Assembly: GCA_002773855.1 (NCBI GenBank)
Contig: PEZY01000001.1
Coordinates: 189 to 6,384, forward strand
Length of the DNA stretch: 6,196 nt
Direction: 5' to 3'
Origin: Candidatus Buchananbacteria bacterium CG10_big_fil_rev_8_21_14_0_10_33_19
Lineage (GTDB): Bacteria > Patescibacteria > ABY1 > 2-01-FULL-39-33
The translations under genes and the position numbers were made by a program. Position 1 is the first letter of the stretch. Each line of letters starts with the position of its first letter. This document shows, piece after piece, positions 1-5,133 of this stretch. The notes under the pieces are model-generated. The model made no database searches. It worked only from the letters and a program-made list of their open reading frames with translations, and had not been told where the DNA came from.

Positions 1-1
1 G

Positions 2-112
2 CACCAAAAAGTAGTAGTCACCCTCCGCGGCAAAAAACTCAGCATTGAGGATTGGCCCATTCGACCCATTCGACAGGTTCAGGGCAGACAGGCTCAGGGT
101 AAAAAGGAGTAA
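2..112 (+). CDS. 3' end of an unidentified gene upstream of radC
   Basis: An open frame enters at the window edge and ends at TAA 110-112, giving 36 visible codons. The first part reads as ordinary protein (KVVVTLRGKKLSIEDWP, a likely beta-strand followed by a short acidic turn). The last ~18 residues (PIRPIRQVQGRQAQGKKE) are the translation of a short repeat element at 56-101, so the C-terminus appears to have been extended or replaced by repeat DNA. The stop lies 4 nt before the radC ATG, and the radC Shine-Dalgarno sits inside the last codons, which implies one transcript. I do not recognise the family from so short a tail. The frame choice rests on the good fit to the radC start, not on homology. 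Confidence 0.5.
   Translation, partial: HQKVVVTLRGKKLSIEDWPIRPIRQVQGRQAQGKKE
56..101 (+). repeat. Short tandem REP-like repeat element
   Basis: Two nested tandem repeats are visible. CCCATTCGA occurs twice back to back (56-64, 65-73). A 15-mer occurs as GACAGGTTCAGGGCA (72-86) and GACAGGCTCAGGGTA (87-101), with 13 of 15 bases identical. From memory, TTCGACAGGCTCAGGG-type units are scattered through many environmental bacterial genomes, typically as palindromic REP-like elements. Here only one orientation is seen and the copy is partly coding. Whether it is a true dispersed family in this genome cannot be judged from one window. Confidence 0.6.
104..109 (+). promoter_or_regulatory. Shine-Dalgarno site that fixes the radC start
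   Basis: AAGGAG lies 7 nt before ATG 117, which is near-ideal spacing. It decides against the in-frame TTG at 45. Extending radC to that TTG would add 24 residues translated from the repeat element and would overlap the upstream gene. Confidence 0.85.
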
Positions 113-116
113 ATTT

Positions 117-767
117 ATGGCAAAGATCAAGGATATCCCCAAAATTGATAGGCCAAGAGAAAAATTGGCAAAATATGGCCCGGGGAAATTAGAGGATGAA
201 GAGCTTTTGGCTATTATCCTCGGCTCCGGAACAAAAGGCCTAAATGTTCGCGCACTTGCAAAGCGCATTTTAAAAAAGAATCGCAAAAAGCTAGACACGT
301 TAACTCTAGAAGATCTAAAAAGTGAAAAGGGCCTAGGCACAGCAAAGGCCGCTCAAATTATCGCAGTTATAGAGCTGGGAAAAAGATTTTTTGATAATAA
401 AAAGAGCAAACTCATACTTTCTCCCGAAGAAGTCTGGAGCCGTTGCGAAGACATCAGATCAAGCAAAAAAGAGCATTTCGTAGTATTTTTCCTAGATACA
501 CAAAACAACGAAATAAAACGCGAAATCATTTCCATTGGTACTCTAAACACAAGCCTAGTTCACCCTCGCGAAGTATTCGAACCAGCCATTAAAGCAAATG
601 CTGCCTCCATTATTCTCGCTCACAATCATCCATCCGGAAGCACAGAGCCATCAGAAGAGGATCTAGAAGTAACTAAACGTCTAAAAGAGGCAGGGACGCT
701 GCTTGGGGTAAAAATCCTAGATCACGTAATAGTTGCAAAAAGTGAGTACAGAAGCATACTAGCTTAG
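117..767 (+). CDS. radC: RadC family protein (JAMM/MPN+ domain)
   Basis: The product is 216 aa, normal for RadC. Residues 1-95 form the N-terminal helical RadC region: RPREKL near 12-17, ELLAIILGSGTKG at 29-41, and a helix-hairpin-helix-like stretch with KGLGTAKAAQI at 71-81. Residues ~100-216 are the JAMM metalloprotease-like domain, with HPREVF at 149-154 and the metal-binding signature HNHPSG (His169, His171) followed by PSEED with Asp182. All expected zinc ligands are present, so the protein looks intact. Despite its name, RadC is not firmly shown to act in DNA repair; its molecular role is unsettled and relatives are frequent on mobile islands. The ATG start is supported by an AAGGAG site, and the gene probably shares a transcript with the gene ending 4 nt upstream. 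It ends in TAG, which overlaps the palindrome of the next promoter region. Confidence 0.95.
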   Translation: MAKIKDIPKIDRPREKLAKYGPGKLEDEELLAIILGSGTKGLNVRALAKRILKKNRKKLDTLTLEDLKSEKGLGTAKAAQIIAVIELGKRFFDNKKSKLILSPEEVWSRCEDIRSSKKEHFVVFFLDTQNNEIKREIISIGTLNTSLVHPREVFEPAIKANAASIILAHNHPSGSTEPSEEDLEVTKRLKEAGTLLGVKILDHVIVAKSEYRSILA

Positions 768-802
768 TTGTCTATTGACAACTATTGACAGGATGGTTGT
801 CA
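765..802 (+). promoter_or_regulatory. Operator-like cluster of TTGTC/GACAA half-sites
   Basis: A perfect 20-bp palindrome, TAGTTGTC-TATT-GACAACTA (765-784, 8-bp arms), is followed by a second inverted repeat, TGACA-N7-TGTCA (786-802). The four half-sites (768-772, 777-781, 787-791, 797-801) recur about every 10 bp, so they face one side of the helix, and the last two overlap or flank the -35 box. The next gene encodes a small HTH protein, so autorepression by it, alone or with Doc, is the simplest reading. The first palindrome could also form an RNA hairpin at the end of radC, but no T-run follows, so it is not a convincing terminator. Confidence 0.6.
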
Positions 803-813
803 TGAATTAGTCT
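785..813 (+). promoter_or_regulatory. Promoter of the HTH-Doc module, probably leaderless
   Basis: A consensus -35 TTGACA (785-790) is followed after 17 bp by TAGTCT (808-813), a weak -10 matching TATAAT at three positions. Transcription would begin about 7 nt on, at or next to the A of ATG 820. No Shine-Dalgarno precedes that ATG, which fits a leaderless message. A second TTGACA at 775-780 lies in a 10-bp direct repeat (CTATTGACA twice) but has no good -10 partner. Confidence 0.5.
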
Positions 814-819
814 TTATAT

Positions 820-1068
820 ATGAGAGAATTTTCGACAACTGAATTAGCTAAGCTTTTAGGTATTAGCCGTCAGGCAGTATTAAAAAAGATACATTCTGGA
901 GAATTAAAGGCTCGAAGAGTGGGCCGTAGTTTTGTTATAAACGAAAAAGACCTGCCGTCAAAAATAAGTAAAAATCTGAGCCCTTTTGAGGAGGAGCTTC
1001 TAGATAAGGCCGTAGATAAAACAATTAAAGACTACGAGGAAACGCTTCGTTTGCTTGGCAAGGAATAG
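820..1068 (+). CDS. Small helix-turn-helix protein, putative antitoxin of the Doc pair
   Basis: The 82-aa product has an excisionase/MerR-like helix-turn-helix at residues ~4-25 (STTELAKLLGISRQAVLKKI, with SRQAVLKKI as recognition helix). A wing follows (ARRVGRSFVINEKDLP, 31-46), and then an acidic helical tail (~53-82, FEEELLDKAVDKTIKDYEE). The pattern of DNA-binding N-terminus plus short charged helical C-terminus is that of type II antitoxins, where the tail binds the toxin. The toxin gene begins 2 nt after the stop, so they are co-transcribed and likely translationally coupled. It is not a Phd homologue by eye. I see no clear (S/T)xxxE(G/N) Fic-inhibitory motif in the tail. An excisionase or other regulator is an alternative, but position and the palindromic operator just upstream favour an autoregulating antitoxin. 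Confidence 0.75.
   Translation: MREFSTTELAKLLGISRQAVLKKIHSGELKARRVGRSFVINEKDLPSKISKNLSPFEEELLDKAVDKTIKDYEETLRLLGKE
1060..1064 (+). promoter_or_regulatory. Ribosome binding site of the Doc toxin gene
   Basis: AAGGA lies 6 nt before ATG 1071, inside the last codons of the HTH gene. The toxin thus has its own Shine-Dalgarno while the promoter-proximal antitoxin has none, an asymmetry that affects the relative output of the two proteins. Confidence 0.65.
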
Positions 1069-1070
1069 CA

Positions 1071-1502
1071 ATGAAAGTTAATCAGTTAACAATTGCGGAA
1101 GTAAACTATACCGCACATCGCCTCGCTCAAGAGTGGATGGACTGGAATGAACCAATTCCCGAATTTAACACACGTTTTCAAGGAGTATTAGAGCGATGCA
1201 TTGCTACACCGTTTCAAAGCTTTGCAAGTAAAGATTTATATAAAGGCTTAATAGGGAAAGCAGCTATTTTGTTTTATTTAATGATCAAAAATCACCCATT
1301 TCAAAACGGGAATAAACGGATTGCTCTAACTACGATGATGGTATTTCTCTATAAAAACAAAAAGTGGCTTAAAGTGGATAACCAAGAGTTTTACAACTTT
1401 GCAAAGTGGGTTGCTGAAAGCAATCCAAAACTTCGCAAAGAGACAGTCGCAGCAATTGAGAGCTTCATAAAAACATATATAGAAGATTTGCCAAAACAAT
1501 AA
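1071..1502 (+). CDS. doc: Fic/Doc-family toxin (death-on-curing type)
   Basis: The 143-aa protein is helical throughout and slightly longer than phage P1 Doc (~126 aa). The Fic/Doc core motif is HPFQNGNKRIA at residues 75-85. The NKR ending matches Doc (HxFxxxNKR) and not AMP-transferring Fic proteins (GNGR), so phosphotransfer to EF-Tu, as shown for P1 Doc, is the family-based expectation. His75, Phe77, Asn81, Lys82 and Arg83 are present, but the position that is normally Asp/Glu (Asp70 in P1 Doc) is Asn79. That residue helps hold the metal, so activity may be reduced or altered; some Doc-like subfamilies may carry Asn naturally. Upstream helices (LIGKAAILFYLMIKN, 60-74) and the C-terminal helix (KETVAAIESFIKTYI) complete a normal fold, with no truncation. 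The gene follows its putative HTH antitoxin by 2 nt. Confidence 0.85.
   Translation: MKVNQLTIAEVNYTAHRLAQEWMDWNEPIPEFNTRFQGVLERCIATPFQSFASKDLYKGLIGKAAILFYLMIKNHPFQNGNKRIALTTMMVFLYKNKKWLKVDNQEFYNFAKWVAESNPKLRKETVAAIESFIKTYIEDLPKQ
1456..1483 (+). promoter_or_regulatory. Possible promoter for the restriction-modification operon
   Basis: TTGAGA (1456-1461, five of six to consensus) and TATAGA (1478-1483, four of six) are separated by 16 bp within the 3' end of doc. Transcription would start near 1490, ahead of the small ORF and the methylase gene. This is only a consensus match in AT-rich coding DNA, so read-through from the Doc module remains equally possible. Confidence 0.25.
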
Positions 1503-1504
1503 CC

Positions 1505-1585
1505 ATGCAATATTCAAAATCAGCCTTAGATGATGAAAAAAAATTCCACGGGGGATTTACCATCCGCGACTGGCGCAAAAAATAA
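1505..1585 (+). CDS. Small uncertain ORF, possible leader peptide or gene remnant
   Basis: A 26-codon ORF from ATG 1505 to TAA 1583-1585 reads MQYSKSALDDEKK, then FHGGFTIRDWRKK. Its second half uses C-ending codons (ACC ATC CGC GAC TGG CGC), as does the methylase gene that follows, so it looks more coding-like than the overlapping N-terminal extension of that gene in another frame. It ends 4 nt before ATG 1590, a spacing suited to translational coupling. Its first 12 bases (ATGCAATATTCA) are identical to the first 12 of hsdS at 5134. No Shine-Dalgarno is visible and I recognise no family. It may be a leader peptide, a remnant of a larger gene left by rearrangement, or chance. Confidence 0.3.
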   Translation: MQYSKSALDDEKKFHGGFTIRDWRKK

Positions 1586-1589
1586 ATTC

Positions 1590-3665
1590 ATGAAAAACAT
1601 ACTAAGCATAATCAAAGATTCAAATTACAGCTTTTCGCTTTTTGAGCAAAAGATCATTGACGAGTTGGAAAGTAAAATTACTCTCAAAGACGGCAAGCCG
1701 TATGTTGTTTGCGCTATTCGCGACAAAGAAATTGTTTTGAAGCCGGAAGAAGTTGTCCGACAACTTTACGCAATGAAATTGTTGAAAGAATACGGCTATC
1801 CTAAACAAAGAATCAAATTTGAACACGCAATCCACTTTGGCCGTGAAGTAAAATCCGCCGATATTGTTATTTTTGACAAAGATCGCCCGACTGTCGAGTA
1901 TATTATCGTTGAAATCAAAAAACCCAAGCTTCAAGACGGAAAAAACCAGCTCCGTTCCTACACCAACGCCACCGGAGCGCCGATTGCGGTTTGGACCAAT
2001 GGCGGGCAAATTTCGCATTACAACCGCAAAGACCCGAACTATTTTGAAGACATCACCGATATTCCAAAAGCCGACCAAACGCTTGAAGATATTTTGCAAG
2101 AAAGATTTACCCTCAAAGATCTAATTATCAAAGACAAAATTCCAAATGAAGGGAAATCGCTCAAAACCATTATTCAGGAGATGGAAGACGAGGTTTTGGC
2201 AAATGCCGGAGTAGATGTTTTTGAAGAAGTCTTTAAGCTTATTTTTACCAAGCTTTACGACGAGCGTAAAAGCGCCAAAGACAAAGAAATTATCAATTAT
2301 TTTTTAGAAAAACAGAATTTTCCGATGAAGGTTGCCGAACCCTTGGCTGAATATGGCGCAAAAACGCACAAAGAAACATCCTACGATGATTTGAAGGTTA
2401 AAGTAGATAAAATTGATGACAGTGGTTTTCGGGTACTTGAATTTAGAAACACCGGACAATCAGAAAGCGAACTCAAAAAGAAAATTCAAAAACTTTTTGA
2501 CGAAGCCAAAGCCAAATGGCCAGGTGTTTTTGATGAAGCAAGCCAAATCCAGCTTTCACCTTCCCACCTTTCCGTCAGCATTTCCAGCTTGCAGGATATA
2601 AAACTTTTCAACTCCAATTTGCAGATTATAGATGAAGCCTTTGAATACTTAGTCAACAAGTCATCAAAAGGCGAAAAAGGCCAGTACTTCACGCCTCGCC
2701 ATGTAATTGATATGTGCGTCAAAATGCTCAATCCCAAAGCGGGCGAATATATGGTGGACACCGCCGCCGGCTCTTGCGGATTTACCGTTCACACTATTTT
2801 TCAAATAACAGGACATCTTTTCCAAAACACGGATATTTCCGAAGAAGAAAAAGAAAATGTACTCAAAGTTTTTGGCATTGATTTTGACGAAAAAGTTGTG
2901 CGCGTGGCTCGCACCTTAAACTTGATTGCCGGAGACGGAAACACCAATGTTTTGCACCTCAACAATCTTGATTATGAACGTTGGAATGAATCAATCCAAA
3001 ATCGCGACTGGTTGGAAGTGTATGGCGCAGGTTTAAAAAGACTTGAAGCTCTGCAAAAAGATAAAAGCTCATACAAAGAATTTAATTTTGATATTTTAAT
3101 GGCAAATCCGCCGTTTGCCGGAGACATCAAAGAATCCCGCATAATCCACAAATACGATCTTGGCTACAACGACAAAAACAAACCGAAGTCAAAAGTCGGG
3201 CGTGATATTTTGTTTATTGAAAGAAACTTAAACTTTTTGAAGCCGGGCGGAAGAATGGCAATTGTCTTACCGCAAGGTCGTTTCAACAACACCTCGGACA
3301 AAAATATTCGCGAGTATATTGCTGAAAAAGCTAGAATTTTAGCTGTCGTCGGACTGAATGTAAATACTTTCAAACCGCACACGGGAACGAAAACCAGCGT
3401 GCTTTTTGTGCAGAAGTGGGACGATAAACTTTGTCCAAAAGTTGAAGACTATCCTATTTACTTTGCCGTTTCGGAAAAATCCGGCAAAGACAATTCCGGC
3501 GAGTATGTGTTTGTTAAAAACGGCAACAATCAACCAAAGCTAGACAAAAACGGCCATTTGGTAATCAATCACGACCTGCACAACCACGACGGCGAATTGC
3601 CTGACGGCGTGGCAGAAAAGTTTATTGAATGGGCAAAATCAGAGCATTTATCTTTTTGGAAATAA
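1590..3665 (+). CDS. hsdM: Fused restriction nuclease domain-HsdM-like N6-adenine DNA methylase
   Basis: The 691-aa product has two parts. Residues ~1-170 resemble the N-terminal nuclease domain of Type I HsdR: SADIVIF with Asp91, VEIKKPK with Glu108 and Lys110, and NQLRSY with Gln120, the order of a PD-(D/E)XK site. Residues ~190-691 are an HsdM-like methylase: helical region, then KGQYFTPRHVID (~363-374), SAM motif I DTAAGSCGF (390-398, a variant of DPxxGxGGF), and catalytic motif IV NPPF (506-509). It should transfer methyl groups from SAM to adenine N6 with HsdS, and may also cut DNA. A normal HsdM is ~500 aa, so the extra N-terminus accounts for the length. No helicase motor is present. 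The start is uncertain: ATG 1530 is in frame but adds 20 unconvincing residues, and neither start has a Shine-Dalgarno. The ATPase gene follows after one base. Confidence 0.88.
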   Translation: MKNILSIIKDSNYSFSLFEQKIIDELESKITLKDGKPYVVCAIRDKEIVLKPEEVVRQLYAMKLLKEYGYPKQRIKFEHAIHFGREVKSADIVIFDKDRPTVEYIIVEIKKPKLQDGKNQLRSYTNATGAPIAVWTNGGQISHYNRKDPNYFEDITDIPKADQTLEDILQERFTLKDLIIKDKIPNEGKSLKTIIQEMEDEVLANAGVDVFEEVFKLIFTKLYDERKSAKDKEIINYFLEKQNFPMKVAEPLAEYGAKTHKETSYDDLKVKVDKIDDSGFRVLEFRNTGQSESELKKKIQKLFDEAKAKWPGVFDEASQIQLSPSHLSVSISSLQDIKLFNSNLQIIDEAFEYLVNKSSKGEKGQYFTPRHVIDMCVKMLNPKAGEYMVDTAAGSCGFTVHTIFQITGHLFQNTDISEEEKENVLKVFGIDFDEKVVRVARTLNLIAGDGNTNVLHLNNLDYERWNESIQNRDWLEVYGAGLKRLEALQKDKSSYKEFNFDILMANPPFAGDIKESRIIHKYDLGYNDKNKPKSKVGRDILFIERNLNFLKPGGRMAIVLPQGRFNNTSDKNIREYIAEKARILAVVGLNVNTFKPHTGTKTSVLFVQKWDDKLCPKVEDYPIYFAVSEKSGKDNSGEYVFVKNGNNQPKLDKNGHLVINHDLHNHDGELPDGVAEKFIEWAKSEHLSFWK

Positions 3666-3666
3666 T

Positions 3667-5130
3667 ATGAGCAACACTAATCCTTACATAACAAAATTAA
3701 AAAGCATAAATCTCCTTAGTGGTTTATTAACAGGCGAGATATCTTTTCAGAATGGATTAAATATTGTTAGCGGTGAGAATGGAACAGGCAAAACAAAACT
3801 TTTACAGTTAATCAAGACGGGTACAAAGGAATATGCAAACGGGAATCCAAATAGAATTGTAATTTTTAATCCCAAAAGAAATGCGGAAAAACAAAATTTA
3901 GAGCATTTTGCAAACAAACTCAGAAGTCAGAATTTGGATAGCAAAAAAATCAACGACACCTTAAATCAACAAAATATCAATGACGCTAGTTTTTTGGCTT
4001 ATCCGTCTTTTGGTGAGTTGTTTATCCTTAGTTATGAGGCTGTAATGGACGCAGGAGATGGTTCAATTCCTAAAAAAACAGCGATTGAAAATATTAAAAA
4101 TGAGTTTAATGCTGTTTTAGAAAAGGTTTTTCCAACATACAAAATTTTAGCCGAATGGAAAGACGGTAAATTACAATTTCAAATTCAAAAAAATGGCAAC
4201 AATGCTTATCCAGTAGAAGGATTAAGTTGTGGCGAAAGTGAAGCTCTTTCGTTAATTTTTAATATTTACGCAAATAGAGAAAAACAAGATATTTATTTAA
4301 TAGATGAGCCGGAAATACATCTAAACTGGAGCTTGGAGGAAGGATTGTTTAATTTTCTTGATTGGTTTTGTAGTGAGTACAACAAACAAATTATCGTTAC
4401 GACACACTCAAGAATAATTTTTCAAGATCGTTTTTTGAAAAAATCGCAATTTTTAATCTGGAAAGATGCCAAAATAGTTATTGATAATAAGATTTCAAAA
4501 GAAATTAGCGATAAAATCGCTGGTGATTCTATCAAAATCATTTCTGCCTTAGAACTTCATAAACAAACTTTTTTCGTTGAAGATGAGGCACACATAAAAG
4601 TTATTTCGGAATTGGCGAAAGCCACGAATAAGGATTTGGGAGCTATAAAATTAGGTAATTGTTCGGCAGTTCAAAGTTTTTGCAAAGCTGCCCAAAAGGA
4701 GCAAATACAAAATGCCTATTTTTTAGTTGACGGGGATAATCAAAACACACCTCAGGACTTAAAAGATGTTTCTAACTTTATTCATCTTAAAAAATATTGT
4801 ATCCAAAATTATTTCTTGGATATATCCATTCTTTCAGAAATATCAAATCCAAAAATTGACGAGGCAGGAATAAAACAAAAAATAAAAGAGAGTATCACTT
4901 CACTGAATTCCGATAGTAAAATTCTTGTTTTTAAAAAACTTGCTGAATTAGCTGAAATCCCAAATGAAATTTTGGACACCTTTGATGCTTCGAAAATCAT
5001 GGATAGTTTAGCTACGAAAATAGGACTAACAAATTTTGATACCTTGTCAGAAAAATTTATTGAAAAATCGAAAGAAAAAAATACTTTAGACACGATTTTT
5101 AGTGAAATTCTTTTAAAAGTGAACTCTTAA
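3667..5130 (+). CDS. SMC/ABC-type ATPase with C-terminal TOPRIM/DUF4435-like region (OLD- or PARIS-like)
   Basis: The product is 487 aa. The N-terminal ATPase (~1-255) has Walker A GENGTGKT (36-43), an ABC-signature-like LSCGES (186-191), Walker B DIYLIDEPE with Asp213 and Glu214, and TTHS (245-248) as H-loop. The C-terminal part begins with FFVEDEAHIKVI (302-313), then YFLVDGDNQ with Asp355 and Asp357, which match the Glu and DxD metal sites of a TOPRIM nuclease fold. KKYCIQNYFLD (375-385) recalls the conserved Tyr/Asn-Tyr stretch of DUF4435 proteins. Relatives with this plan include OLD nucleases, Gabija GajA and fused AriA-AriB of PARIS; which is closest cannot be settled by eye. ATG 3667 is chosen (weak GGAA 5 nt upstream) because in-frame ATG 3625 overlaps the methylase and adds unlike residues. 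GC is clearly lower than in the methylase gene. Its place between methylase and specificity genes suggests a linked anti-phage effector. Confidence 0.8.
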   Translation: MSNTNPYITKLKSINLLSGLLTGEISFQNGLNIVSGENGTGKTKLLQLIKTGTKEYANGNPNRIVIFNPKRNAEKQNLEHFANKLRSQNLDSKKINDTLNQQNINDASFLAYPSFGELFILSYEAVMDAGDGSIPKKTAIENIKNEFNAVLEKVFPTYKILAEWKDGKLQFQIQKNGNNAYPVEGLSCGESEALSLIFNIYANREKQDIYLIDEPEIHLNWSLEEGLFNFLDWFCSEYNKQIIVTTHSRIIFQDRFLKKSQFLIWKDAKIVIDNKISKEISDKIAGDSIKIISALELHKQTFFVEDEAHIKVISELAKATNKDLGAIKLGNCSAVQSFCKAAQKEQIQNAYFLVDGDNQNTPQDLKDVSNFIHLKKYCIQNYFLDISILSEISNPKIDEAGIKQKIKESITSLNSDSKILVFKKLAELAEIPNEILDTFDASKIMDSLATKIGLTNFDTLSEKFIEKSKEKNTLDTIFSEILLKVNS

Positions 5131-5133
5131 ACT

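Noticed and set aside
72..101. CRISPR-like repeat
   Set aside because: Only two adjacent imperfect 15-bp units exist, without spacers.
45..116. N-terminal extension of radC from an in-frame TTG at 45
   Set aside because: The extra 24 residues are translated from a repeat element, overlap the upstream gene, and ignore the strong AAGGAG site 7 nt before ATG 117.
765..784. Rho-independent terminator after radC
   Set aside because: The palindrome has 8-bp arms, but they are AT-rich and no T-run follows. An operator is the better explanation.
1530..1589. Methylase start at ATG 1530
   Set aside because: The added 20 residues look like an out-of-frame translation, a more coding-like ORF occupies another frame there, and the HsdR-N-like domain begins just after ATG 1590. 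It is not excluded.
1620..2099. 159-codon open frame on the minus strand
   Set aside because: It lies wholly inside the nuclease domain of the methylase gene, which has clear motifs on the + strand. The product has no recognisable domain and is a shadow of the real gene.
3625..3666. Start of the ATPase gene at ATG 3625
   Set aside because: It would overlap the methylase end by 41 bases and add 14 residues unlike an ATPase N-terminus. ATG 3667, one base after the methylase stop, fits better.
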